DNA of 64,000 nt from SIG307 sp964545045 (GTDB lineage: Bacteria > Bacillota > Clostridia > Lachnospirales > Lachnospiraceae). The translations under genes and the position numbers were made by a program. Positions 54,559 to 63,945 of the stretch are shown here, one piece after another. Within the stretch, counting starts at the first letter, position 1. Each line of letters begins with the position of its first letter. Below the pieces are notes generated by a model that did no database searches, was not told the origin of the DNA, and saw only the letters and a list, made by a program, of their open reading frames with translations. The stretch lies in contig CAZJEN010000011.1 of NCBI GenBank assembly GCA_964545045.1, forward strand, positions 27,219 through 91,218, read 5' to 3'.

Positions 54559-55638
54559 TTAGAACCGGCTCCTTTCCGACGAATATATCAAGCGCTTCTG
54601 CATCGCCTCGATGTCCTGAGCACTGGAAAGTATCGTCTCTCGGCTGATTTTCTCGTTCATGTATAAATCATATAAATCATCATCCATCAGCTTCATACCC
54701 TGCTTCTTACTGGTCTGAATAAGACCGTTGATCTGATGGGTCTTCCGCTCACGGATGAGGTTACAAATCGCTACCGAACCGAACATTACCTCAAAGGCTG
54801 CCACTCTGCCCTTGCCGTCTACCTTCGGAAGAAGCAGCTGGGATACTACCGCCTCCAGAACGTTACTAAGCTGCAAGCGGATCTGCTGCTGCTGCGCCTC
54901 CGGGAATACGTCGATGATACGGTCTATGGTCGCCGCGGAACCTGTGGTATGCAGGGTGGACAGTACCAGATGGCCCGTCTCTGCTGCGGTGATGGCGGTG
55001 GATATGGTATCCAGATCTCGCATCTCTCCTACCAGGATAACATCCGGGTCCTCACGAAGTGCTGCACGGAGCGCCGCCGCGTAGCTGACGGTATCGGTGC
55101 CGATCTCTCGCTGGTTGATAATGGCACTGCCGTGATTATGTAAATACTCAATCGGGTCTTCCAAGGTAATGATGTGACAGTTTCGATCCCGATTCATACG
55201 GTCGATCATGGAAGCCAGGGTCGTAGACTTACCGGAACCCGTCGGTCCTGTTACCAGTACAAGACCACGTTGTCTGTTTACCAGCTCCATGACCTCTGCC
55301 GGGATACCCAGCTTCTCCGCCGGCGGAATCTCGGTACCTACCAATCGGAGAACCGCTGCCAAAGAACCTCTCTGCCGGAATACATTGGCACGGAAACGAC
55401 CCTCTCGCGGGATCGCATAGGAGAAGTCTGCCTGTCCCTCCTCATCCAGTCTCTGACTCATGGTCTCGTTTAATATCGGGCGGATGAGCTCGTTCAACGC
55501 CGGCACAGTCAGCTTTTCCTCCGTCAGCGGTGTCAACTGGCCGTTGATACGCGCCATCGGCGGAAGCATCGCTGTCAGATGCACGTCCGAAGCACCTTGA
55601 TCTCTCGCCATTAATAACAGCTTATCTATCTCTGCCAT
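54559..55638 (-). CDS. pilT: Pilus retraction ATPase PilT
   Basis: 359 residues, standard for PilT. Walker A GPTGSGKSTTLASM, Asp box near, Walker B EDPDVILVGEMRDLDT, His box STLHTTGSA. Retracts the pilus by depolymerising pilin, giving twitching motility and uptake. GAAGGAGGCATT before the ATG; 11 nt after pilB. Confidence 0.96.
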   Translation of the reverse strand: MAEIDKLLLMARDQGASDVHLTAMLPPMARINGQLTPLTEEKLTVPALNELIRPILNETMSQRLDEEGQADFSYAIPREGRFRANVFRQRGSLAAVLRLVGTEIPPAEKLGIPAEVMELVNRQRGLVLVTGPTGSGKSTTLASMIDRMNRDRNCHIITLEDPIEYLHNHGSAIINQREIGTDTVSYAAALRAALREDPDVILVGEMRDLDTISTAITAAETGHLVLSTLHTTGSAATIDRIIDVFPEAQQQQIRLQLSNVLEAVVSQLLLPKVDGKGRVAAFEVMFGSVAICNLIRERKTHQINGLIQTSKKQGMKLMDDDLYDLYMNEKISRETILSSAQDIEAMQKRLIYSSERSRF

Positions 55639-55649
55639 AATGCCTCCTT

Positions 55650-57383
55650 CTACTCCATTTCATCTTCATTGGAATAAGCGATACGCATTAACTCCTCCAC
55701 ACTGGTGATACCCTCTTTTACCAAACGAGCGGCACTCATACGAAGAGTGCTCATGCCCTCCAGCAATGCCTGATCCTGAATCTCCTCCGCAGAGGCTCCT
55801 CTGGAAATCAGACGCTTGACTTTATTCGTAATCGGAAGTATCTCATATACACCGATACGTCCGCGATAACCGGATTCATTGCACTTCGGGCAACCGCAAG
55901 GCTTGAAAATCTGACACCCCGGCGTCTGCTCGCCCAGAACCATCCACTCCTCCGGAGTCGGCTCATACTCCTGCTTACAGGAGCAAAGGCGACGCACAAG
56001 ACGCTGTGCGATAACTCCTACTACGGAGTCCGCCAAAAGGTAAGTCGCAATACCCATATCCGCCAGACGGGTCAGGGAACTGGCCGCACTGTTGGTATGC
56101 AGGGTACTTACTACCAAGTGACCTGTGATAGACGCGGTAACTGCGATATTCGCCGTCTCCTCGTCTCGAATCTCACCAATCATGATGATATCCGGGTCCT
56201 GTCGTAGGATGGAACGCAGGGCGGATGCGAAGGTCAGGTCTGCCTTAACGTTTACCTGTACCTGATTGATACCGTCGATATTTGCCTCCACCGGGTCCTC
56301 TACGGTAATAATATTTACATCCGTAGTATTTAACTCACTGAGCGCTGTGTACAGCGTCGTGGACTTACCGGAACCGGTCGGACCGGTTACCAGGATAATA
56401 CCGTTCGGGTTCGACAGGATACGGTCGAACTTCTTCATCTCCTCCGGTGAGAAACCGAGGTTACTCTTCTCTCTGGAGAGGGTCTGCTTGGAGGTAAGTC
56501 GCATTACCACCTTCTCACCGAACACCGTCGGGAGAATGGAAGCTCGGATATCGTACTCCATATGGTCTACAATCTGGGTGATACGACCGTCCTGCGGCTT
56601 TCTCTTCTCGGAAATATCCATACCGCCGATAATCTTGATACGGGCGATAATGGCGGAAAGCAGGGATACCTGATAACGGTTGATCTCCTGCAGTACACCG
56701 TCGATACGATACCGCACGCGGATAATCGTCTCCAACGGCTCTATATGTATATCGGAGGCTCTCATACGAACCGCCTGCTCTATAATCGTCTTTACCAAGA
56801 TAACAATCGGGGAGCTCTCTACCTCTGCCTGCATCTCCTCTGTCTTGGCATCGTCATCCTTGTCTCCGCGCTGCTGTGCGAAGCGGTCCGCCATAGCACG
56901 GGTCTCCGCACCGCCGTAGTAACGGTCGATGGCGGACATAATCTCGGTGTTGGTAGCGATGGCCGGCACAATATCCATGCCCGTAACCACACCAAGGTCA
57001 TCCATTGCCACGATATCCATCGGGTCTGCCATTGCGACATACAACCGGTTCGGATTCTCCGGATTGATGTAGTACGGAATCATCGCATGCTTCTTCAGCA
57101 TGGAAGGCTCAGACACCATCTTGATAATATCGCTCGAAATCTCATAACCCGTCAGGGTAATAGACTCTATATGCAACTGCTCCTTCAGAGCTTCCATAAT
57201 GGCAACTTCGGTGGTGATACCCTTCTGTACCAGAGCCAAACCAAGCCGGATCTTCTTCGGCTGCTGACGCTGGTATTCCAGGGCCTGCTGTAACTGGTCT
57301 TCGGTAATAACTCCGGCATCCACCAAAATATCACCCAAACGTCTTCTTCTTCTTCCAAATCCTTCCCGCATGGTCGGGTCCAT
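55650..57383 (-). CDS. pilB: Pilus assembly ATPase PilB
   Basis: 577 residues. N-terminal MshEN-type domain with RRRRLGDILVDAGVITEDQLQQAL, then the GspE/PilB ATPase: Walker A GPTGSGKSTTLYTAL, Walker B LRQDPDIIMIGEIRDEE, and a zinc-binding Cys4 (CSCKQEY with CGCPKCNESGYRGR). MshEN domains can bind c-di-GMP in other bacteria; I cannot say whether this one does. First gene of the operon, GAGAGGAGG before the ATG. Confidence 0.96.
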   Translation of the reverse strand: MDPTMREGFGRRRRRLGDILVDAGVITEDQLQQALEYQRQQPKKIRLGLALVQKGITTEVAIMEALKEQLHIESITLTGYEISSDIIKMVSEPSMLKKHAMIPYYINPENPNRLYVAMADPMDIVAMDDLGVVTGMDIVPAIATNTEIMSAIDRYYGGAETRAMADRFAQQRGDKDDDAKTEEMQAEVESSPIVILVKTIIEQAVRMRASDIHIEPLETIIRVRYRIDGVLQEINRYQVSLLSAIIARIKIIGGMDISEKRKPQDGRITQIVDHMEYDIRASILPTVFGEKVVMRLTSKQTLSREKSNLGFSPEEMKKFDRILSNPNGIILVTGPTGSGKSTTLYTALSELNTTDVNIITVEDPVEANIDGINQVQVNVKADLTFASALRSILRQDPDIIMIGEIRDEETANIAVTASITGHLVVSTLHTNSAASSLTRLADMGIATYLLADSVVGVIAQRLVRRLCSCKQEYEPTPEEWMVLGEQTPGCQIFKPCGCPKCNESGYRGRIGVYEILPITNKVKRLISRGASAEEIQDQALLEGMSTLRMSAARLVKEGITSVEELMRIAYSNEDEME

Positions 57384-57660
57384 ATCCGGCGGCCTCCTCT
57401 CACTGTGTCAGCTATTCTCTATTGCTTGATTTTACGCTGTTTTCACGTTCTTTTTATTTATACATATTGTAACATAAAATGCGTTTTTTTTCAAGGGTTT
57501 TTCCCTCTAAAACCCAATATTTTTTCAGATAATTTCTTATACTGGCGGAATATTGTATATCAATTCACAAATGCTGTGGTTTTCCTTTTTTACCACCACA
57601 AAGTGTTGTGGTATGAATGTTAAAAAAAAATTCAAAAAAAATTAATTTTTTTCTGCACAA
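57384..57660. other. Intergenic region upstream of pilB
   Basis: No gene seen. Holds the pilus promoter, an AT-rich block around 57610-57655 and an ACCACAA-type hairpin around 57590-57613 of unknown role. Confidence 0.6.
57466..57494 (-). promoter_or_regulatory. Promoter of the pilus operon
   Basis: On the minus strand TTGAAA (57489-57494), 17-nt spacer, TACAAT (57466-57471), about 80 nt before the pilB ATG. Confidence 0.8.
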
Positions 57661-57696
57661 AAAACGGTCCGGTCGCAAAAACTTTGCAACCGGACC
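57658..57696 (-). terminator. Terminator after transketolase
   Basis: On the minus strand GGTCCGGT ... ACCGGACC stem extended by GCAAA/TTTGC, followed by GTTTTTTG. Confidence 0.9.
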
Positions 57697-57786
57697 ATCA
57701 TAGATATCAAATATCCTTAGATTCTTGGTTTTGCGTCCCCGCATTTCTACGGGTTTGCCTATGTCTTCTGAGATTATATCGGTCTG

Positions 57787-59769
57787 TTACAGTACACTCT
57801 TAACAGCCTTTACAACATTTTCTACAGTGAAGCCGAACTTCTCGAACAAGGTGTTAGCCGGAGCGGAAGCACCGAAACCGGTCATGGTTACGGTAGCACC
57901 GTCAAGACCTACATACTTGCCCCAACCGTAATCGATAAGAGCCTCTACTGCTACTCTTGCGCGGATATTCTTCGGAAGAACGCTCTCCTTGTACTCTGCG
58001 CTCTGCTGCTCGAAGAGGTCCATACACGGCATGGATACAACTCTTACATCTACGCCTTCCTTCGCAAGTACTTCCTTTGCATTAACAGCAAGGGAAACCT
58101 CGGAACCGGAAGCGATGATGATTGCATCCGGAGTAGCCTTGGTGGAGTCAGCGATAACATAACCACCCTTTAACGCTTCCTTGGAGGAACCTGCAAGCTG
58201 CGGAAGGTTCTGTCTGGTAAGAACTAATGCAGTCGGGGTCTCCTTGGAGGTAGCTGCGGAATACCAAGCAGCGATGGTCTCCGTAGCGTCTGCCGGACGG
58301 AATACATTGAAGTTCGGCATAGCACGAAGCATAGCTAACTGCTCGATCGGCTCATGGGTCGGTCCATCCTCACCAACACCGATACTGTCATGAGTTAATA
58401 CATAAGTGGTCGGAATACGCATGATGGAAGAAAGTCTTGCCATCGGCTTTACGTAATCACTGAATACGAAGAAGGTGGAAACAAAGGCACGAAGACCATG
58501 TAAGGTCATACCGTTACCGATTGCTGCCATCGCAAGCTCACGAACACCGAAGTGTAAGTTGCGGCCTGCATAGTTCTCCTTGGAGAAATCTCCGGCATCC
58601 TTCATATAGGTCTTGGTGGACGGAGCAAGGTCTGCTGCACCACCGATTAATGCCGGAACATAGTCCTTTAAGCGGTTAAGAACAACACCGGAAAGGTTTC
58701 TGGTAGCTTCCGGCTTATCGTCGAATGCCCAGAACTCCTCGTTGTCGATTAAATCCTTAGCGATGTCAAGGTTGAACATATCGTCCCAAGCCTTCTTCAT
58801 CTCCGGATACTTTGCGCAGTACTCAGCAAACATCTTGTTCCAAGCTTCCTCATCCTTTGCCTTTTCAGCGGAGATTGCCTTGTAGTTTGCATATACTTCG
58901 TCCGGTACAAAGAACGGCTCCTGAGACGGCCAGCCAAGATTTTCCTTCATAGCTGCTACATTGTCTGCACCAAGCGGTTCGCCGTGAGCGCTTGCCTTAC
59001 CCTGCTTAGCCGGGCAGCCGAAACCGATCTGGGTCTTGCAGATAATGAAGGACGGCTTCGTGGTCTCTGCCTGAGCAGCACGAATAGCCTTACCGATCTC
59101 TTCTAAATCATTACCATCCTCTACGGTAAGAGTCTGGAAGCCGAATGCCTTCATGCGGCCCTCAACATCCTCGGTGAATGCGATGTCGGTGCTTCCTTCG
59201 ATGGAAATCTTATTGGAATCGTATAATACGATAAGCTTGCTTAAACCAAGGGTACCTGCTAAGGAGAATGCCTCAGAGGAAATACCCTCCATTAAACAAC
59301 CGTCACCACCTAAAACATAGGTGAAGTGGTCAACTACATCATAGCCATCCTTGTTGAACTTTGCAGCAAGGTGAGCCTCAGCCATAGCCATACCAACAGC
59401 CATAGCCATACCTGCACCAAGCGGGCCGGTGGTAGCTTCAACACCTCTGGTGTGACGATACTCCGGATGACCCGGGGTCAGGGAATCAAGCTGACGGAAC
59501 TGCATCAAGTCTTCCTTGGTGAGGCCGTAGCCGAATAAATGTAATAAGGAGTAAAGCAAAGTGGAACCGTGACCACCGGAAAGGATGAAACGGTCTCTGT
59601 TCGCCCAGTCCGGGTTTGCCGGATTGTGCTTCATTTCCTTTGCCCAAAGCTCGTAAGCAACAGCAGCAGCACCAAGCGGAAGACCCGGATGACCGGAATT
59701 AGCCTTCTGTACGGCATCAGCTGCAAGAACGCGGATCGCGTTTACAGACATATTATCAATCGTACTCAT
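57787..59769 (-). CDS. tkt: Transketolase
   Basis: 660 residues, full-length single-chain transketolase. TPP-binding motif GDGCLMEG near residue 155; catalytic His motifs HPEYRHTRGVEATTGPLG; second domain HDSIGVGEDGPTHEP. Moves two-carbon units in the pentose phosphate pathway. ACTGGAGG before the ATG; transaldolase lies upstream at 86 nt, together forming a non-oxidative pentose phosphate pair. Confidence 0.97.
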   Translation of the reverse strand: MSTIDNMSVNAIRVLAADAVQKANSGHPGLPLGAAAVAYELWAKEMKHNPANPDWANRDRFILSGGHGSTLLYSLLHLFGYGLTKEDLMQFRQLDSLTPGHPEYRHTRGVEATTGPLGAGMAMAVGMAMAEAHLAAKFNKDGYDVVDHFTYVLGGDGCLMEGISSEAFSLAGTLGLSKLIVLYDSNKISIEGSTDIAFTEDVEGRMKAFGFQTLTVEDGNDLEEIGKAIRAAQAETTKPSFIICKTQIGFGCPAKQGKASAHGEPLGADNVAAMKENLGWPSQEPFFVPDEVYANYKAISAEKAKDEEAWNKMFAEYCAKYPEMKKAWDDMFNLDIAKDLIDNEEFWAFDDKPEATRNLSGVVLNRLKDYVPALIGGAADLAPSTKTYMKDAGDFSKENYAGRNLHFGVRELAMAAIGNGMTLHGLRAFVSTFFVFSDYVKPMARLSSIMRIPTTYVLTHDSIGVGEDGPTHEPIEQLAMLRAMPNFNVFRPADATETIAAWYSAATSKETPTALVLTRQNLPQLAGSSKEALKGGYVIADSTKATPDAIIIASGSEVSLAVNAKEVLAKEGVDVRVVSMPCMDLFEQQSAEYKESVLPKNIRARVAVEALIDYGWGKYVGLDGATVTMTGFGASAPANTLFEKFGFTVENVVKAVKSVL

Positions 59770-59855
59770 GTAAGTAACCTCCAGTATATTTTATTTATGG
59801 GGTAGGCAAATAAACCTACCCCTATGTGTCGTTTTAGGCGTATGCCAATTCTGTA

Positions 59856-60512
59856 TTACTTACCGAATACAGCGATGTAGTCCTTCTGGAACTTCTCGAT
59901 ACCCTGATCGGTGAGCGGGTGCTTGGTCATCTGCTCGATTACAGAGTACGGAACAGTAGCGATGTCAGCGCCTGCTAAAGCACAGTCGGTAACGTGAATC
60001 GGATTTCTTACGCTTGCTGCGATGATCTCGGTGTTGATGTCATCGTACATAGCGAACATATCGGAAATGGTGCGGATTAAATCGATACCCGGCATGGAAA
60101 TATCATCAAGTCTGCCAAGGAACGGAGAAACGTAGGTAGCACCTGCTCTAGCTGCAAGAAGAGCCTGGTTAGCGGAGAATACTAAGGTAACGTTGGTCTT
60201 GATACCCTCGGAAGCAAGAACCTTGGTAGCCTTTAAGCCTTCTACGGTCATCGGAATCTTAACAACCATGTTCGGATGAATCTTTGCGATCTCTCTACCC
60301 TCTGCAATCATGCCCTCTGCATCAACAGTGGTAGCCTTAACCTCACCGCTGATCGGTCCGTCAACGATGTCGGTAATCTCCTTGATTACTTCTTCGAAGA
60401 TTCTGCCTTCCTTCGCAATCAAAGACGGGTTGGTGGTAACGCCGCAAATAACGCCCATGTCATTTGCCTTCTTGATGTCTGCTACATTCGCAGTGTCAAT
60501 AAAAAACTTCAT
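59856..60512 (-). CDS. Transaldolase / fructose-6-phosphate aldolase family (short type)
   Basis: 218 residues, the short FSA/TalC class. Schiff-base Lys in VVKIPMT (about residue 84); NVTLVFSANQALLAARAGATYVSPFLGR and the MKFFIDTANV start are typical. Likely interconverts sedoheptulose-7-P/erythrose-4-P or acts as fructose-6-P aldolase; sequence alone cannot decide, but placement next to transketolase favours transaldolase. AAGGAGG before the ATG. Confidence 0.93.
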   Translation of the reverse strand: MKFFIDTANVADIKKANDMGVICGVTTNPSLIAKEGRIFEEVIKEITDIVDGPISGEVKATTVDAEGMIAEGREIAKIHPNMVVKIPMTVEGLKATKVLASEGIKTNVTLVFSANQALLAARAGATYVSPFLGRLDDISMPGIDLIRTISDMFAMYDDINTEIIAASVRNPIHVTDCALAGADIATVPYSVIEQMTKHPLTDQGIEKFQKDYIAVFGK

Positions 60513-60571
60513 GGATAAATCCTCCTTAAAATAAATTTCTTCCTTTCATTTCATAAAGAGAATCCGCTCCA

Positions 60572-60596
60572 TTGCATGCAAAAAGGCATGGCAATA
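60572..60596. other. Short hairpin in the transaldolase leader
   Basis: ATTGCATGC / GCATGGCAAT imperfect stem around AAAAAG, located after the transcript start of the transaldolase promoter. Role unknown; may be a control or stability element. Confidence 0.45.
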
Positions 60597-60621
60597 GGGC
60601 ATAGATACTCATATACCATCA

Positions 60622-60650
60622 CTATACACCGAAATCAATAATTTTTCAAT
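60622..60650 (-). promoter_or_regulatory. Promoter of transaldolase-transketolase
   Basis: On the minus strand TTGAAA (60645-60650), 17-nt spacer, TATAGT (60622-60627), giving a leader of about 100 nt. Confidence 0.75.
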
Positions 60651-60741
60651 CCTTTTTTTCGGCATCGCAAAAAAAACTCTAAATCCGTATGCTTCCGTTG
60701 GATTTTACACGGATTTTTGGCTACTTTGCACAATTTTTCCG

Positions 60742-61860
60742 TTATCTCCCCAGTTCTGTCAACGTACCGAACCGGTATCCTGCTTCCCTCAATAAATCCA
60801 GTACATCTCCCAAAGCCTGGGTATTGGACTCCGAGATATTATGTATTAAGGCAATACAGCCGTTATGGTGATACGTATTAAAATGATCGACTACATAATC
60901 CTTTCCCGGCTGATTGTTTACATCATAATCGTAATAGGCAATGCTCCAAAAAGCCGAAGTATACCCCATGTCCTGCACCACCTTCAGTACGCGTTCACTG
61001 TATTCTCCCATCGGCGTCCGGAAAAACGGATCAATAGAGTACCCGGTCTTTTCCTCCATGGCAATTGCCACCCCATACAGCTCTTCCGCCAGTTCCTCCG
61101 GAGTCAGCGTCGGAGAACTTAAATGCCGCACCGTATGATTTCCCACCAAATGCCCTTCCTCTTTCATTCGTTTTACATACTCCGGATTTTTTACAACAAA
61201 ATCCTTTGTCACAAAAAATATTGCCTTTACGCCCTTTTCCTTCAAGGTATCCAGAATAGCCGGTGTAAACCCGTTCTCATATCCACAGTCAAAGGTAATG
61301 TAAAAAACCTTGTCCTCCTCGGTTGCGGTCCTGTCCAGATAATATGCGGAATACTCCTCAATCGGAAAACTTTCTCCGCTTCCCGACGGCTTGTGATTTT
61401 CATTTCTGCGGAACCACCAGGAAAACTCCTCATTGCTGTATTGCTCATAGTTTTCGTTTTTGATTTCGATTCCTCCCGGCAATCTGCCCGGCAACTGTAC
61501 CTCTTCCTGTATTCCGGCCGGTTCCGGTGTCGGTGTTGCGCCCGGTGCTTGCCCCGGTGACGGCGTTACTGTTACATCCGATGTATCCCCCGGTTCGACC
61601 GTCGGAATCGTATCTTGTATCGGTGCAGAAGTTGCATCCGCTATCGGATACAAGGTTGGAGACGTTTCATTGCCGGCTTGTCCCTGGCCCGGCGCCCTCT
61701 CCGGATCTTGTGCCACATACTCCGGCACATCGGTCGGCACCCCCGTTACATTTGTCCCGAAAGCTTCCTGCTCTCCGGCCTTCCCGTGCCCGATATATAT
61801 TCCGATAAATACTACGGCAGCTACAATATATACCGCCTCAGCAATCCATTGTTTTTTCAT
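60742..61860 (-). CDS. PdaA-like polysaccharide deacetylase (CE4)
   Basis: 372 residues. N-terminal membrane helix, Pro/Thr/Gly-rich linker (about 50-115), then CE4/NodB domain: TFDCGYENG (the PdaA-type first motif, usually DNGYENG), HTVRHLSSPT (metal His pair) and FRTPMGEYSERVL. PdaA-type enzymes deacetylate N-acetylmuramic acid in cortex or vegetative peptidoglycan. Here Cys replaces the Asn of DNGYENG. Overlaps the upstream O-antigen-ligase-like gene by 23 nt; AGAGGAAT before the ATG. Confidence 0.9.
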   Translation of the reverse strand: MKKQWIAEAVYIVAAVVFIGIYIGHGKAGEQEAFGTNVTGVPTDVPEYVAQDPERAPGQGQAGNETSPTLYPIADATSAPIQDTIPTVEPGDTSDVTVTPSPGQAPGATPTPEPAGIQEEVQLPGRLPGGIEIKNENYEQYSNEEFSWWFRRNENHKPSGSGESFPIEEYSAYYLDRTATEEDKVFYITFDCGYENGFTPAILDTLKEKGVKAIFFVTKDFVVKNPEYVKRMKEEGHLVGNHTVRHLSSPTLTPEELAEELYGVAIAMEEKTGYSIDPFFRTPMGEYSERVLKVVQDMGYTSAFWSIAYYDYDVNNQPGKDYVVDHFNTYHHNGCIALIHNISESNTQALGDVLDLLREAGYRFGTLTELGR

Positions 61861-63202
61861 CTATATTCCTCTTTCTACTATATAATAGTCCACATATCAT
61901 CCAAAAATACGGTGCCACCTGTACTACACTGATGTTGAAAAAGGCTTGGGCGATGTAACCGAAGAAAGCGAAAAATGCAATTTTTGATATTTCGTCATAT
62001 TCACTCTGTTTTTCTTCGTTCTCGCATCTTTTTTTCCGTACAAACTGTTTTATTCCCGGAATGAACAAAGCAAACAAAAATATCAGATAGAAAATCAGTG
62101 CAAATATACCTTCGGTTATCCAAAGATTCAAATACTCGTTATGGGCTTTATCAAATTGAATTGCATTTTCAATCCCGTAAGTGTTCAGACACAGCATTCC
62201 CAACTGTTCCAAGCCGCAACCAAACAAACCATACTCCGGCAACAATGCAACTGTTTGTTTCCAAATCAACATCCGACTGCTTCCTACTCCGTCGCCGAAA
62301 ACTGTTCCTTCTTCCTGTATTTGTTTCCCTATTGACAGCATTTCTCCCAACACACGTCCGTTTGTAATGATGTTAAACAAAATCATAACAAGAAGAAATC
62401 CCAGGATAAGCCCCAACAAAGGGAGAAGCTTTTTTCTCTTTGAAATAAGTTCCAAAAAAGCATAGAGTAGGAACATCATAAACAGCCCCACATACACCAA
62501 ACTGGAAGATGCAGAAATACATGCCATATATCCGAGCAAGGTAAGTGCATACCACACCCACCGGTTCCACCAAGGAAACGGATGGGTTAATCTGGAATCT
62601 TCCCGATATATAAAGAAGCCTCCGATTGCCACTCCCGTGAATAACACAGCGAATGCCCCGTAAAAATTCGGATTACGCATCGGCACATAGGCCATTCCCG
62701 GATACCAAAAGCTGAATTGATAAATTCCGGTAAATTGAATGACTCCGATAATTGCGATCAGACAGCCGAACAATAAGAACAACCGCAATAAAATACGAAT
62801 ATATCGTTTTTCGTACAACATCGTCGTTACCAGAAAAATCATGTAATATGCCAACAAGGAGAAATATCCTTCTCCTTTTCCCAGCCCATACAATGCCAAA
62901 ATCCAATTGTCGGCTATCATCACCGAAATCAATCCGACAAATGCCAAGCCTATTAACGACGATAGAATCCATACATTTTTCAAATGACCTATTCTCTTAT
63001 TCATAAGCTCAGTCACAAAAAGAAACGTAAAGTAAATCAAAAATATACGCAAAAGAGTTGTCTGTATCAAAATTGCCTTCGTTAAATAAATTGACATAAA
63101 AAACTGCGGAATCGGCAATACAAACATCAAAACCGCCAACCCGTAAAAGATCATCTTCTGTATATATTCTTCCGGTATTTTTTTTATTTTTTCAACAATC
63201 AT
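61838..63202 (-). CDS. O-antigen-ligase / polymerase-family membrane protein
   Basis: 454 residues from ATG 63202 (GGGAGA upstream; TTG at 63214 is the other option). About eleven membrane helices and the Wzy/WaaL-type central region with EGTVFGDGVGSSRMLIWKQTVALLPEYGLFGCGLEQLG and a His/Asn motif AHNEYLNLWITEG, characteristic of O-antigen ligases. In Gram-positives these attach or polymerise surface glycans. Substrate unknown. Confidence 0.88.
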   Translation of the reverse strand: MIVEKIKKIPEEYIQKMIFYGLAVLMFVLPIPQFFMSIYLTKAILIQTTLLRIFLIYFTFLFVTELMNKRIGHLKNVWILSSLIGLAFVGLISVMIADNWILALYGLGKGEGYFSLLAYYMIFLVTTMLYEKRYIRILLRLFLLFGCLIAIIGVIQFTGIYQFSFWYPGMAYVPMRNPNFYGAFAVLFTGVAIGGFFIYREDSRLTHPFPWWNRWVWYALTLLGYMACISASSSLVYVGLFMMFLLYAFLELISKRKKLLPLLGLILGFLLVMILFNIITNGRVLGEMLSIGKQIQEEGTVFGDGVGSSRMLIWKQTVALLPEYGLFGCGLEQLGMLCLNTYGIENAIQFDKAHNEYLNLWITEGIFALIFYLIFLFALFIPGIKQFVRKKRCENEEKQSEYDEISKIAFFAFFGYIAQAFFNISVVQVAPYFWMICGLLYSRKRNIDEKTMDC

Positions 63203-63289
63203 TTTTTCTCCCAACTACTTTTCAACTTTATCAAAAAGCCAAAATTTTTCAATTCAAACTTTATCACTACTTTCATTATACTAAAGAAA

Positions 63290-63327
63290 CAACAAAAAAA
63301 GCAACCGATAATCCAAGGATTACCGGT
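63290..63327 (-). terminator. Second terminator after the tRNA cluster
   Basis: On the minus strand ACCGGTAATCC / GGATTATCGGT stem followed by TGCTTTTTTTG. It is one of two hairpins in a row. Confidence 0.85.
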
Positions 63328-63340
63328 CATTTCCTGTAAA

Positions 63341-63370
63341 CAAAAAAACTTCCAAGTTAACCTTGGAAGT
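63341..63370 (-). terminator. First terminator after the tRNA cluster
   Basis: On the minus strand ACTTCCAAG / CTTGGAAGT stem followed by a run of T. Confidence 0.87.
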
Positions 63371-63375
63371 GTAAA

Positions 63376-63448
63376 TGAGCCACGCGGGACTCGAACCCGC
63401 GACACCTTGATTAAAAGTCAAGTGCTCTACCGCCTGAGCTAGTAGCCC
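63376..63448 (-). tRNA. tRNA-Lys (anticodon TTT)
   Basis: 73 nt cloverleaf. Acceptor GGGCTAC with GTGGCTC (one G-T pair), anticodon stem CTTGA/TCAAG with loop CTTTTAA, T-loop GGTTCGAGTCC. Last of the tRNA row; no CCA coded. Confidence 0.97.
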
Positions 63449-63477
63449 ATCTTCTTTTGCTATAAGCAAAAAAATAA

Positions 63478-63550
<73 letters not shown>

Positions 63551-63635
63551 AAGGTACCTTTCTCTATTATATCAGACATTTGCTGAAATGCAAGAGAATT
63601 TATTTTCAGTAAAAAGGAAATGTCTTTCTACAGAG

Positions 63636-63709
<74 letters not shown>

Positions 63710-63732
63710 ATAATAATTATTCTTTTGTTAAG

Positions 63733-63814
63733 TGGATGGGGAAGGATTCGAACCTTCGAAAGCGTCGCTAACAGATTTACAGTCTGCCCCCTTTGGCCAC
63801 TCGGGAACCCATCC
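63733..63814 (-). tRNA. tRNA-Tyr (anticodon GTA)
   Basis: 82 nt with a long variable arm as in bacterial tRNA-Tyr; acceptor GGATGGG/CCCATCC, anticodon loop CTGTAAA with GTA. Confidence 0.96.
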
Positions 63815-63823
63815 ATAATTTTA

Positions 63824-63896
63824 AGCCGATAATCGGACTCGAACCGATAACCTGCTGATTACAAGTCAGCTGCTCTGCCAATTGAGCCATATCGGC
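63824..63896 (-). tRNA. tRNA-Thr (anticodon TGT)
   Basis: 73 nt; acceptor GCCGATA / TATCGGC, anticodon stem CTGA/TCAG with loop CTTGTAA giving TGT, T-loop GGTTCGAGTCC; discriminator base is T. Confidence 0.96.
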
Positions 63897-63945
63897 ATGA
63901 TATTAAGTTATCTACCAATTGGCAACGCCAAATTATCGGTAATAG

